Positions 26,244 through 34,348 of a stretch of DNA of 64,000 bases are shown here, piece by piece; the stretch's first letter is position 1, and each line of letters opens with the position of its first letter. The translations under genes and the position numbers were made by a program. Source of the stretch: VRUE01 sp963732225 (GTDB taxonomy: Bacteria > Actinomycetota > Thermoleophilia > Solirubrobacterales > 70-9); the NCBI GenBank assembly GCA_963732225.1, contig CAVSYR010000002.1:248001-312000 (forward strand). The letters are read 5' to 3'. The notes below the pieces were generated by a model. It saw only the letters and a list, made by a program, of their open reading frames with translations. It ran no database searches and had not been told where the DNA came from.

Positions 26244-26621
26244 CTACGAGCGTTCCGCCTTCTCCAGCAGTTCCTTGCCGCCGGTGACCATTGGGCGGAT
26301 TTCGACGTGATTGCTCGTGAACGGGATTTTCTTCGCCCAGGCGAGGGCGTCGTCGAGGCTCTCGACGTCGATGATCCAGAAGCCGGAGAGCTGCTCCTTG
26401 GTCTCGGCGAAGGGGCCGTCGGTAATCAGCGGCTCGTCGTCGCTGTAGTGGACGGTGGTGCCGGTGGCGCGCTCCTGCAGGCCGCCGCCGGTGACCCAGG
26501 CGCCCGCCTCGGTCAGCTCGGCGTTGAACTGACCCATCTCGGCGAGGTTCTTCTTCACCTCGTCGGGGGTGACGTCCTCCCAACTGCGCTCCTCGGCGAT
26601 CAAAGCAAGCATGAACTGCAT
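26244..26621 (-). CDS. YCII-family DGPF-domain protein, 125 aa
   Basis: The diagnostic DGPFAETKEQLSGFWIIDV motif is at about residues 65-83, with GGLQERATGTTV before it and a helix DDALAWAKKIP after it. ATG 26621 has an excellent AGGAGG site 7 nt upstream. DGPF proteins fold as ferredoxin-like dimers and are encoded beside ECF42 sigma factors, where they are thought to influence sigma activity; direct evidence here is only adjacency. The TAG stop falls where homology of the sigma factor begins, so the two are tightly coupled. Confidence 0.9.
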   Translation of the reverse strand: MQFMLALIAEERSWEDVTPDEVKKNLAEMGQFNAELTEAGAWVTGGGLQERATGTTVHYSDDEPLITDGPFAETKEQLSGFWIIDVESLDDALAWAKKIPFTSNHVEIRPMVTGGKELLEKAERS

Positions 26622-26688
26622 CTCGATTCCTCCTGTCTCGTCAGCAGCGCCGTTCGCCGCTCTCACCCTAACGACGAACGGGACTCGC

Positions 26689-27549
26689 TCAGATCGACAG
26701 GCAGCGGGCGATCTGCCGCGGATCTTCGAGCTGGGGATAGTGGGCGAGCTCCGGTAGCTCGCTCACCGCGACCCCGGGGCGAAGCTCCCGCAGCGCCGCC
26801 AGCACGGCGGTGGTCGCGACCGGGTCCTGCAGGCCCCAGGCGAGGCTGAGCTGGCCGGGCCAATCGCGGATCGCGCCGTGCCAGCGCTCGGCGTGCATTT
26901 CACGTTGGTCCATGTAGGAGACGAGCCGGTGGCCGAGGGTGCGGCCGCCGTTGTGGCAGATCAGGGACCACTGGTCCTCGGCCTCCGCCTCGCTCAGCGG
27001 ATGCTCGTCGGAGAAAACCGAGCCGAACTGGTGGCGGAAGAAGCGCTCGCTGGAGAGCTTGGCGACGAGCGGGCCGAGCGGGCTGCGCAGCGCCCGCTGC
27101 GCCGGTGTCGGGCTGGCCACCTCCAACACCATGCTGCCGTTGAAGAGCACGATCCCGGCGATCTCCATCTCCAGCTTGCCCTCGAGGTCGCGTGCCATCA
27201 GCTCGTTGGCGACCGAGGTCCCCATGTCGTGGGCGAGGATCAAGACCGGCCGCCCGTCGCCGTGGCGACGCACCAGCTCCTCGCTCAGGTCGGCCTGCCA
27301 GAAGAGGCTGTAGTCGTGCTCGCGCGGCTTGTCGGAGAGGCCGAAGCCGAGGAAGTCGAAGGCGAGCCGGTTCGGTGGCAGCTCCCGCTCGAGCAGCAGA
27401 CGCCAGTCATAAGAGCTCGAGGGGAAGCCGTGCAGGAGCAACAGCAGCGGGCCCTCGCCCTGTTGGCGAAAGGTATGGATGCCGTAGCCGCGGAACTCCT
27501 CGCTCTGCCCGCGCTCCTGCCAGGCGCGGACCCGCTCGGTCAGCGCCAC
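26689..27549 (-). CDS. Alpha/beta hydrolase, haloalkane dehalogenase/epoxide hydrolase-like, 286 aa
   Basis: The oxyanion-hole motif HGFPSSSYDW is near residue 40. The nucleophile elbow is AHDMGTSVA, with Asp as nucleophile, which points to the dehalogenase/epoxide-hydrolase branch and not to esterases. A lid region follows (FFRHQFGSVFSDEHPL). The likely catalytic His is in ELAHYPQLEDP near the end. Size fits the family (~290 aa). It is 5 nt upstream-adjacent to another hydrolase (27555-28406) on the same strand, so they probably form an operon. Substrate is unknown. Confidence 0.86.
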   Translation of the reverse strand: MALTERVRAWQERGQSEEFRGYGIHTFRQQGEGPLLLLLHGFPSSSYDWRLLLERELPPNRLAFDFLGFGLSDKPREHDYSLFWQADLSEELVRRHGDGRPVLILAHDMGTSVANELMARDLEGKLEMEIAGIVLFNGSMVLEVASPTPAQRALRSPLGPLVAKLSSERFFRHQFGSVFSDEHPLSEAEAEDQWSLICHNGGRTLGHRLVSYMDQREMHAERWHGAIRDWPGQLSLAWGLQDPVATTAVLAALRELRPGVAVSELPELAHYPQLEDPRQIARCLSI

Positions 27550-27554
27550 GCTCG

Positions 27555-28406
27555 CTAGGCCTCGCTAAAGCGCTTGACGAAGCCGAGCGCGTTCTCGGCG
27601 ACCTCGCGCCAGCCGTGGTCGATCGTCAGCGAGTGATCCCGATTCGGCATTTCAATGTGCTCGGTCACGCCAGGGTTGTGGCTCTTCTGCTTCTTGAAGG
27701 CCGCCTTGCTCATCGCCGGCGGCACCGCGTGGTCGTTCTCGCCGGTGAAGATCAGCAACGGCCCGCGCTCGGGGTTCTTGGTGTCGACCTTGGTCTCGGC
27801 GGCGGGGTTGAAGTTGGCCATCGCCGCCTGGAAGATCGGCTTGCCTGGAGCGGCGACGTGGTAGCGCTCGTACAGCTTGCGCGCCTCGTCCTCATCGACC
27901 GCGTTGGCCCAGCCGTAGCGGAACTGGTCGAAACTGAGCGTCACCGCCTTGCCCTTGTTGAGCGGATTGCCGAGCACCGGCAGGGTGGTGCGGATCGCCG
28001 CGATCGGCAGCGGCAGCACGCCCTTGAACGGCGCCGGGTCGACCGCGACCGAGGCGATCGAGAGGCCGCGCCCGGCGAGGATCTGGGTGATCAGGCCGCC
28101 GAAGGAGTGGCCGACGATCGCCGGCTTCTTATCCAGGGCCCCGATCACCTCGGCGAAGTGGTCGGCAACCTGGACCACGCCCTTGCCGGCGAACGCCTGC
28201 GGGTTTGCCCGTGCCGCCTCGACCGTTTCGGGATCGTCGGGCCAGCCCGGGGCGAGTGGCGCGTAGCCGGCCTCGGCGAAGAGCTCGATCCAGTTCTGCC
28301 AGCTGCTCGGCAAGAGCCAGAGGCCATGGATGAAGACGACCGGGGTCTTGCCCGACGCATTCGCTTGCTCGATCTGCTCTTGCTCGCCCTGCGTGATCGT
28401 CGCCAT
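27555..28406 (-). CDS. Alpha/beta hydrolase with Ser nucleophile, 283 aa
   Basis: Motifs in order are VVFIHGLWLLPSSW (oxyanion region), IVGHSFGG (Ser nucleophile elbow, about residue 120), FTGENDHAVPP (acid) and MPNRDHSLTID (catalytic His). It differs from its neighbour at 26689 in using Ser in place of Asp. The sequence type is the common single-domain esterase/lipase-like hydrolase. An AAGGACAGG purine run precedes the ATG. It shares a short divergent region with the gene at 28476. Specificity cannot be read from sequence. Confidence 0.86.
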   Translation of the reverse strand: MATITQGEQEQIEQANASGKTPVVFIHGLWLLPSSWQNWIELFAEAGYAPLAPGWPDDPETVEAARANPQAFAGKGVVQVADHFAEVIGALDKKPAIVGHSFGGLITQILAGRGLSIASVAVDPAPFKGVLPLPIAAIRTTLPVLGNPLNKGKAVTLSFDQFRYGWANAVDEDEARKLYERYHVAAPGKPIFQAAMANFNPAAETKVDTKNPERGPLLIFTGENDHAVPPAMSKAAFKKQKSHNPGVTEHIEMPNRDHSLTIDHGWREVAENALGFVKRFSEA

Positions 28407-28475
28407 GTACCTGTCCTTAGGTGAAAGTTCTTTCGCATCGTCAAATAGACGAGCGCCGTGGTCGATGAAGCGTCC

Positions 28476-29411
28476 ATGTTCTCACTCCGAAGCAAGCCCG
28501 AGTCAGCGCGGAGCGCCTCCGCGGCCACCCTCTTCGCCACTGTCTGCCTGATCCTGGCGGCGATTCCGGCGCTTGCCGCCGCGGCGCCGGCGGAAGGAGA
28601 AGAACCGGCAGCTCCCCAGCTCGCCTTCGAACCGGGCAGCTATGACTTCGGCCTGCACGAAGCCAATCGGGAAACCAGCCAGACCAACTTCCAGCTGCGC
28701 AACGTCGGCAGCGTCGCCGCCCCGATCTACTCGCTCCAGGTCGTCGGCTCGGGCTCGAGCGCCTTCTGGACCGGCAACACCGACTGCTTCAACCACTCCC
28801 TCGAACCGGGCGAAACCTGCTCGGTTCAGGTCAGCTTCAACCCCTACGACGTTGAGCCCTTCTCGGCCCAGCTGCGCGCCCAATCCGACGCCGGCACCAG
28901 CTTCACCGCCGACCTCAGCGGCGAAGGCGGTCGTCCCGAACTGACCGCAGAAACCAACCCGACCAACTTCGGCTCGCTGCCGGTCGGCTCGGGTGGCGTG
29001 ACCAAGACGATCAACGTCACCAACGAGGGCAACATGCCCGGCGGCGCCTTCATCGCGATCATCTCCGGCGGCGCCGTCGGCAGCTTCCACCTGCTCGACG
29101 AGAACTGCACCGGCACCCCGCTCAGCCCCGCTGCGACCTGCAACCTGCAGGTCAGCTTCGACCCGATTAGCACCGGTGCCAAGACGGCGCGCCTCTTCCT
29201 CGTCGGCGACGGCGAAGGCGGCGCCCAGATCAGCTTGACCGGTGTCGGACTCGAGCCGACTTCGCAGCCAGGAGGGGCCTCGGCGCCACAAGCCGGCAGC
29301 GCCGCTCCCCAGTCGAAGCTGCGCCGCAAGCGCCGCAACCGTGCTCAGCGCCGCTACGTCGCCCCCAATATCGCTGTCTCAGCGCGGCGCGCCACGCACC
29401 GAGCGGGCTGA
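28476..29411 (+). CDS. Exported protein with two ASPM-SPD2-Hydin-like (choice-of-anchor D) domains, 311 aa
   Basis: A signal peptide runs from ATG 28476 to about PALAAAAP; a GTG at 28458 is the alternative start. Two tandem Ig-like domains follow, each with the hallmark pattern: YDFGLHEANRETSQ, FQLRNVGS and CSVQVSFNPYDVEPF in the first, and NFGSLPVGSGGVTKTINVTN and CNLQVSFDPISTGAK in the second. A Pro/Gln linker and a basic Arg-rich tail end the protein. It likely sits at the cell surface or is secreted. No catalytic motif is visible. The basic tail resembles those of the exported proteins at the window start. Confidence 0.84.
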   Translation: MFSLRSKPESARSASAATLFATVCLILAAIPALAAAAPAEGEEPAAPQLAFEPGSYDFGLHEANRETSQTNFQLRNVGSVAAPIYSLQVVGSGSSAFWTGNTDCFNHSLEPGETCSVQVSFNPYDVEPFSAQLRAQSDAGTSFTADLSGEGGRPELTAETNPTNFGSLPVGSGGVTKTINVTNEGNMPGGAFIAIISGGAVGSFHLLDENCTGTPLSPAATCNLQVSFDPISTGAKTARLFLVGDGEGGAQISLTGVGLEPTSQPGGASAPQAGSAAPQSKLRRKRRNRAQRRYVAPNIAVSARRATHRAG

Positions 29412-29429
29412 AGTTGAGAACCTCACCTG

Positions 29430-30368
29430 GTGGCGGGTGAGGCAGCGGACTCGGTTGCGGAGAGGGTGCGTTCGGCCTGCGCCTGGGTGGCGGGCCGGGC
29501 GCGCTTCGTGGAGATCGACGAGAAGGAGCTACCGGCCTACGCCGCCGCCCTGCCGCGCTCGGTGGAGATCTCTCCGCCCGACCCCGCGACTGATCTGATC
29601 GAGGCGGACGGCGAGGCTCGCGCCGCCTTCGTCCTCTGCCTCGATGCGATCAACTTCGGCTCCGGTTGGTGGCCGACGATTCGCAAGCGTGATGGCCGCA
29701 GCGGCTACTTCACGATCGCTGCCGGACTGACCGAGCGCTTCCGCGAGCGCGGACCCTGGTCTGCCGCTGAGCTCTCGACAACCGATGTCGCCGAGATCGC
29801 CGGGGTCCTCGGCCAGGACCCCGATCACCCGCTGATGCCCGACTTCGCCGCTGTCCTGCGCGACGTTGGCGACCACGTCGTGTGCGAGCACGGCGGCAGC
29901 TTTGGGGCGGTGGTCGAGGCGGCGAACAGCTCGGCGGCTGCTCTTGCCGATCTGCTCGCTAGCTGGCGTGCCTTCGCCGATGTCTCGATCTACGACGGCC
30001 GCTCGATCCCCTTCTTCAAGCGTGCCCAGATCGCCGCCGCCGACATGGCGCGGGCCGGCCTCGCCGATCCGACCGACCTCGACCGGCTCACCGCCTTCGC
30101 CGACAACCTCGTCCCTCACGTGCTCCGCCTCGATGGCGTGCTGCGGCTGGATCCCGGCCTGGAACAGCGGATCGAAGCCGGTGAGCTGCTCGAGCACGGC
30201 TCGCCCGAGGAGGTAGAGCTGCGCGCCTACGCCGTCCACGCGATCGAGCTGCTCGCCGCTGCCACACCACTCTCGCCGGCCGAAATCGATGGCGTCCTCT
30301 GGAACCGCGGCGGCGGCGAGCGCTACAAGTCCCTCCCCCGACCGCGCTCCCGCAATACGGCCTACTAA
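29430..30368 (+). CDS. Queuosine salvage protein, QNG1/DUF2419 family, 312 aa
   Basis: The family hydrolyses queuosine 5'-phosphate to release queuine (known from eukaryotic and some bacterial members). Motifs seen: CLDAINFGSGWWPTIRKR near residue 70, FADVSIYDGRSIPFFKRAQI near 180, LTAFADNLVPHVLRLDGVL near 215, EEVELRAYAVHAIELL near 260, and DGVLWNRG at the end. Length fits the family. The start is a GTG with no strong ribosome site. Bacteria with this gene usually scavenge queuine or its nucleotides. No transporter or tgt gene is in the window to support the pathway. Confidence 0.85.
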   Translation: MAGEAADSVAERVRSACAWVAGRARFVEIDEKELPAYAAALPRSVEISPPDPATDLIEADGEARAAFVLCLDAINFGSGWWPTIRKRDGRSGYFTIAAGLTERFRERGPWSAAELSTTDVAEIAGVLGQDPDHPLMPDFAAVLRDVGDHVVCEHGGSFGAVVEAANSSAAALADLLASWRAFADVSIYDGRSIPFFKRAQIAAADMARAGLADPTDLDRLTAFADNLVPHVLRLDGVLRLDPGLEQRIEAGELLEHGSPEEVELRAYAVHAIELLAAATPLSPAEIDGVLWNRGGGERYKSLPRPRSRNTAY

Positions 30369-30386
30369 CGGGCTCCACTCGCTGAA

Positions 30387-31184
30387 TCAGCCCGCCGCCT
30401 CGGCCCGGCGCAGGCCGCCGCGGGCCCAGAGGGCGAAGAGGATCGGCAGGGTGAAGGCGACCGCGAAGGCGATGGCGACGACGACCGGTTCGCCCGAGAT
30501 GAAGCCGCGGCCCGCCTCGAGCAGCGCCGTCACCGGGTTGACCGAGGCGACCGCGTGGATCCAGCCGCTGAGCAGGCTGAGCGGCACGTAGACCGGGGCG
30601 AGGAAGAGGATCAGGAAGACCGGGAACTGCATCAGCGGGCCGCCCTGGATCGAGCGCACCCGCATCGCTATGCCCGCCGCCCACAGCGTCGCCGCCAGGT
30701 TGGTCAGGATCGCCAGCCCGTAGAGGCCGAACAGTTCGACCCCGCCACCGCCGACTTCCATGCCGGCAATCAGGGCGATCGTGGTCAGCACGGTCCAGGT
30801 GATCGCCGCCCTGGTCAGGGCCGCGATCGCGTAGCCGGCGATGATCCCGTTGCGGTTGGCGGCGGCAAGCAGGTAGCGGTTGGCGAAGCCGATCTCGAAG
30901 TCGCGGGCGATGCCGAAGCCGGTGAAGACGCCGCCGAAGGCCGCCGACTGCAGCAGCACGAAGACGAACTGGAAGGCGGTGTAGCCGCTGGGGAAATCGA
31001 AGCCGGGCACTTTGCCGACCGCCGAGAGGCCGCCGGCGAAGGCGATGAAGAAGAAGAGCGGGAAGACGATCGCCGGCGCCAGGAAGGCAGGGTTGGTGAG
31101 GAAGTTGTGGATGCTGCGCCAGGCGACCGCTCGCGCGATCGCGCTGAAGCCGGCCGGGCTGCGCCGCTCGCCGCTGGCGCTCAC
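30387..31184 (-). CDS. ABC-2 type transporter permease, 265 aa (second permease)
   Basis: Six hydrophobic segments are visible, including FLAPAIVFPLFFFIAFAGGL, the QSAAFGGVFTGFGIARDFE stretch and the C-terminal VAIAFAVAFTLPILFALWA. The GTG start at 31184 overlaps the stop of the first permease (GTGA), showing translational coupling. Together with the permease at 31181-31960 and the ATPase at 31957-32961 it forms a DrrA/DrrB-like exporter with two different membrane subunits. Its stop faces the queuosine-salvage gene 18 nt away. Substrate is unknown, though the family exports drugs, lipids or natural products. Confidence 0.9.
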   Translation of the reverse strand: MSASGERRSPAGFSAIARAVAWRSIHNFLTNPAFLAPAIVFPLFFFIAFAGGLSAVGKVPGFDFPSGYTAFQFVFVLLQSAAFGGVFTGFGIARDFEIGFANRYLLAAANRNGIIAGYAIAALTRAAITWTVLTTIALIAGMEVGGGGVELFGLYGLAILTNLAATLWAAGIAMRVRSIQGGPLMQFPVFLILFLAPVYVPLSLLSGWIHAVASVNPVTALLEAGRGFISGEPVVVAIAFAVAFTLPILFALWARGGLRRAEAAG

Positions 31185-31960
31185 GTTCGCACCAGTCGCG
31201 TCTTCATCGCCCTGCTGGCGGCGAACATGCCGATGATCAGCACCGCCGCGGCGATGCCGAAGCCGAGCGCCAGCGCACCGGCGTCCCAGCCTTCGAAGAG
31301 CAGCGAGCGGAAGGCCTCGAGCAGGTAGGTGACCGGGTTGGCCGCAGCGACGTCGTGGAACCACTGGGTCTGCAGCAGTTCCAGCGGCAGCGACATCGCC
31401 GAGATGAAAAGGAAGACGAAGAAGACCGGAAAGAGGCTCTGCACCGCCTCGCCCGAGCCCGTGCGCAGGGCAGCGAAGAGGCCGATCGAGCCGAAGGCGA
31501 CCGTGATCGAGACCGAGAGCGCGACGATTGTCAGCGCCCCGGCGACGCCGGTCACCAGTTCGGCGCCGAAGATCAGGCCGACGCTGAGGTAGGTCACCGC
31601 CTGCACCAAGCCGAGCAGCACGGTGCCGGCGAGCAGGCCGCTGAGCAGGGCGGCGCCGCGCAGCGGGGTCAGGGCCAGGCGGTTGAGGAAGCCGGTCTCG
31701 ATGTCGCGGGCGAGGTCGGTACCGGTGTTCATCACCGAGAACAGCGCCCCCTGCATGAAGGGCACGGCGAGGGCGAAGGTGAGGTAGGAGTCGGTGGGGA
31801 AGCCGGGCAGGTTGGTCACGTCTTTCAGCCCCCCTGAATTCACCGCGAGCAGGAAGAGCGGGAAGACCAGGGCGGGGACGATCTGCGCCGGCTGGCGCAT
31901 GGTGCGCCGCACCGAGCGCTGGGCGAGCTGGCCGACCTGGGTGCGCAGCCCGCTGCTCAC
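31181..31960 (-). CDS. ABC-2 type transporter permease, 259 aa (first permease)
   Basis: A membrane subunit with about six helices: PALVFPLFLLAVNSGGL, the long VPFMQGALFSVMNTGTDLAR loop, the NRLALTPLRGAALLSGLLAG coupling region and PVFFVFLFISAMSLP. The DLARDIETGFLNRL motif is typical of DrrB-like permeases. The start overlaps the end of the ATPase gene by 4 nt. It is homologous to the second permease but clearly diverged, so the exporter is probably a heterodimer plus ATPase. Confidence 0.91.
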   Translation of the reverse strand: MSSGLRTQVGQLAQRSVRRTMRQPAQIVPALVFPLFLLAVNSGGLKDVTNLPGFPTDSYLTFALAVPFMQGALFSVMNTGTDLARDIETGFLNRLALTPLRGAALLSGLLAGTVLLGLVQAVTYLSVGLIFGAELVTGVAGALTIVALSVSITVAFGSIGLFAALRTGSGEAVQSLFPVFFVFLFISAMSLPLELLQTQWFHDVAAANPVTYLLEAFRSLLFEGWDAGALALGFGIAAAVLIIGMFAASRAMKTRLVRT

Positions 31961-32961
31961 GCCGCGCCCACCGCCTCGGTCTCGGGCTCCTCGGCCCCGT
32001 CGTCGCCGGCACCCTCCAGCGAGCGACCGGTCTTGGCCAGGAAGACGTCATCGAGCGAGGGCGCGTGCAGCTGCAACTGCTCGATCGCGATCCCCTCGCC
32101 GTCGAGCGCCCGCACGACCTCGGCCAGCTGCGCCTCGCCGCCCTCCAGCCGCGCCGCGGCGCCGCGGGGAGAGGCCCCGGCGCGCTCGCCGAAGCGCTCC
32201 AGCACGGCGGCAAGCTGCTCGCGTTCGCCGGGCTCGCGTGGCGTCGCTTCCACGGTCGGGCGGCCGATCTCGGCCTTGAGCTCGGCCGGGGTGCCCTCGG
32301 CGACGATCTGGCCGTGGTCGATGATCCCGACCCGGTTGGCCAGCGCGTCGGCCTCCTCCAGGTACTGGGTGGTGAGGAAGACCGTCACCCCCTCCTCGGC
32401 GGCCAGCCGTCCCACCTCGTCCCAGAGCGCGGTGCGGCTCTGGATGTCGAGCCCGGTCGTGGGCTCGTCGAGGAAGAGGATGCTCGGCCCGTGGGCGAGC
32501 GCCAGTGCCAGGTCCAGCCGCCGCTTCATCCCGCCCGAGTAGCCACCGACCTTGCGGTCAGCCGCTTCGGCGAGGCCGACCCGCTCAAGCAGTTCCTGGC
32601 CGCGGGTTTCGCGCTCGGGCTTGCCGATCCCGTGCAGGGCGGTCTGCAGGCGCATGTGCTCGCGACCGGTCAGCAGCGGGTCGAGCGCGGCCTCCTGCAG
32701 CGCCGCGCCGATCGAGGAGCGAACGTGCGGGCCCTGCTTGACGATGTCGAAGCCGGCCACCCGCGCCGTCCCTTCGGTTGGCGGCAGCAGCGTGGTCAGC
32801 ATCAGCACCGTGGTCGACTTGCCGGCGCCGTTGGGGCCGAGGAAGCCGTAGATCTCGCCGGCCTCGACTTTCAGGTCGATCCCGTCGACCGCCCGCGGCC
32901 CGTTCTTGAACTCGCGGACCAAACTCTCGACTTCGATGCCCTCTTGCTGATCCGTCGCCAT
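31957..32961 (-). CDS. ABC exporter ATP-binding protein, DrrA-like, 334 aa
   Basis: Walker A is GPNGAGKST (near residue 42), the signature is YSGGMKRRLDLALAL, Walker B is ILFLDEPTTGLD and the switch region is FLTTQYLEEADALA. A ~90-residue C-terminal extension after the nucleotide-binding domain is typical of DrrA proteins. ATG 32961 is preferred because TGGAG lies 5 nt upstream. It is the first gene of a three-gene export operon and diverges from the MarR gene, which probably controls it. A role in resistance or product export is inferred. Confidence 0.93.
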   Translation of the reverse strand: MATDQQEGIEVESLVREFKNGPRAVDGIDLKVEAGEIYGFLGPNGAGKSTTVLMLTTLLPPTEGTARVAGFDIVKQGPHVRSSIGAALQEAALDPLLTGREHMRLQTALHGIGKPERETRGQELLERVGLAEAADRKVGGYSGGMKRRLDLALALAHGPSILFLDEPTTGLDIQSRTALWDEVGRLAAEEGVTVFLTTQYLEEADALANRVGIIDHGQIVAEGTPAELKAEIGRPTVEATPREPGEREQLAAVLERFGERAGASPRGAAARLEGGEAQLAEVVRALDGEGIAIEQLQLHAPSLDDVFLAKTGRSLEGAGDDGAEEPETEAVGAA

Positions 32962-33024
32962 CGTCGCTCCAGACTGTCGATTCCCAACCAAAACGCGATC
33001 GACGACGTTAGCAGATAGTTGATG

Positions 33025-33054
33025 TTGTCAAATATTCATTCTAGAATGTATTTT
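33025..33054 (+). promoter_or_regulatory. Promoter with palindromic MarR operator
   Basis: TTGTCA (33025-33030) and TATTTT (33049-33054) are 18 bases apart, with the perfect palindrome CATTCTAGAATG (33037-33048) filling the spacer. Flanks extend the symmetry imperfectly (TCAAATATT against TCAAAATA on the other strand). The predicted transcript start falls at or next to ATG 33063, implying a leaderless marR mRNA. The site also lies upstream of the divergent ABC operon. Confidence 0.65.
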
Positions 33055-33062
33055 GATAGGCT

Positions 33063-33503
33063 ATGAGCAAGGCGACGGAGAAGAACGGAAAGCCCTCAGC
33101 GGCCGCGAGCACCACTGCCGGCGAGGCCTGGGATGTCCTCGCCTCCTTGGTCTACCCGCCGCCCTTCCTCGCGATCGCCCAGGAATCCGGCCTGCGCCCC
33201 GCCACCTTCGGCGCCCTGCGCATCCTCGATCAGCCGCGGGCGATGAGCGAGATCGCCGCCTTCCTGCGCTGCGACAACTCCAACGTGACCGGGATCGTCG
33301 ACGGGCTGGAAGCGCGCGGCCTCGCCGAACGGACGGCCTCGCCCGGCGATCGCCGGGTCAAGCTGATCGCCCTCACCCCTGAGGGCCGGCGCCTGCGCGC
33401 CCGGCTTATGCGCGAGGCCCGCAAGCCCCCCGCCTGGCTCAAGGGCCTCTCCGCGGCCGACCAGCGCACCCTGCGCGACGTGCTGCGGCGCGCCACGGCG
33501 TAG
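33063..33503 (+). CDS. MarR-family transcriptional regulator, 146 aa
   Basis: A winged helix-turn-helix is clear: MSEIAAFLRCDNSNVTGIVD (recognition helix) and AERTASPGDRRVKLIALTPE (wing, with the family's DRR). Flanking helices would form the dimer interface. It lies divergently from the DrrA-like ABC operon, with the palindrome CATTCTAGAATG in its own promoter. Autorepression plus control of the exporter is the likely arrangement. The SRPBCC gene begins 10 nt after its stop and is probably cotranscribed. Confidence 0.92.
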   Translation: MSKATEKNGKPSAAASTTAGEAWDVLASLVYPPPFLAIAQESGLRPATFGALRILDQPRAMSEIAAFLRCDNSNVTGIVDGLEARGLAERTASPGDRRVKLIALTPEGRRLRARLMREARKPPAWLKGLSAADQRTLRDVLRRATA

Positions 33504-33513
33504 GATCGCGCCG

Positions 33514-33960
33514 GTGAAGCCGGTGACCGTGTCGATCGAGGTGCCGCAGCCCGTCGAGGAGGTCTTCGACTACCTGGCGGTGCTGGCCAACCACGAGGCC
33601 TTCCTCGACCACTTCCTCGTCGACTGGAAGTTCTCCGGGCCGCCTCGCGGGGTCGGGGCCAAGGCCGAGGCGCGGGCCAGCGCGCCGATGTCGCAGGACT
33701 GGACAGAGTTCGAGATCGTCGAGGTGGACGAGCCCTCGCGGATCGTCGAGGAAGGTGTCGGCCTGAAAGGCAAGCGCCGCACCCGCGGCACCTACCGGCT
33801 GCGCAGCCTGCCCGGCGGTGGCACCGAGATCTCCTTCGAGCTGGAGTGGCTCGCCGCGGCCCGCGCCGAACGCCTGATCCCGGCGATGACGCGCGCCTTC
33901 ATCCAGCGGCCCAACGGCAAAGCGCTGCGCCGCCTCGCCCGCGAGCTCGCCAAGAGCTGA
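33514..33960 (+). CDS. SRPBCC (START-like) family protein, 148 aa
   Basis: The helix-grip fold pattern is visible: a first strand VTVSIEVPQPVEEVFDYLA, a central EFEIVEVDEPSRIVEEG, the strand GTEISFELEWLA and a long C-terminal helix ending in RRLARELAKS. These proteins bind hydrophobic ligands or act as polyketide cyclase-like folds. GTG start 10 nt after the MarR stop suggests cotranscription. No catalytic residues can be assigned. Confidence 0.85.
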   Translation: MKPVTVSIEVPQPVEEVFDYLAVLANHEAFLDHFLVDWKFSGPPRGVGAKAEARASAPMSQDWTEFEIVEVDEPSRIVEEGVGLKGKRRTRGTYRLRSLPGGGTEISFELEWLAAARAERLIPAMTRAFIQRPNGKALRRLARELAKS

Positions 33961-33967
33961 GCTCGCC

Positions 33968-34348
33968 CTAGGCCGGCGGCGGCTCGAGCACGAAGACCTG
34001 GACCGCCATGTCGGGGTCGAGGTGGTTGTCGGACATCAGGGCGAGGACCTCGCGCCCGGTGAGCCTGGCGACGGCGGTCTTCATCTCCTCGGCCATGGCG
34101 CGCTGGGAGAGCCGGCGCATGGCGCGCACCGCCTCGCCCTCACCGTAGGAGACGAGGGTCTGCTCAGCCCGCGTCATCACCCCGAGCATGACCGTGATCA
34201 GGGTGTCGCCGCTGTGGAAGGAGTAGGACTTCCTCGGCCCGCGGCCGATTGCCGCGGTGTGGATGCGGACCAGCTCGCGGGTGATCGCGGCGTTCAGCTC
34301 CCCGCCGCTCAGCGGTATGGCGGTCTGCTCGCCTTGCTTGCCCCTCAT
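33968..34348 (-). CDS. DUF2294-family protein, 126 aa
   Basis: The family pattern is present: ITRELVRIHTAAIGRGPRKS, GDTLITVMLGVMTRAEQTL, and a C-terminal GREVLALMSDNHLDPDMAV ending in VFVLEP. Two further members occur at 40339-40704 and 40711-41088. DUF2294 proteins are widespread and have no firmly established role. The ATG overlaps the stop of the SnoaL-like gene (ATGA), so the two are cotranslated. Confidence 0.85.
   Translation of the reverse strand: MRGKQGEQTAIPLSGGELNAAITRELVRIHTAAIGRGPRKSYSFHSGDTLITVMLGVMTRAEQTLVSYGEGEAVRAMRRLSQRAMAEEMKTAVARLTGREVLALMSDNHLDPDMAVQVFVLEPPPA

Noticed and set aside
31185..32213. Upstream extension of the second ABC permease into a 608-codon frame
   Set aside because: The extension is out of frame with the first permease and ATPase and reads as Arg/Pro-rich noise; the GTG at 31184 overlapping the upstream stop gives a normal permease.
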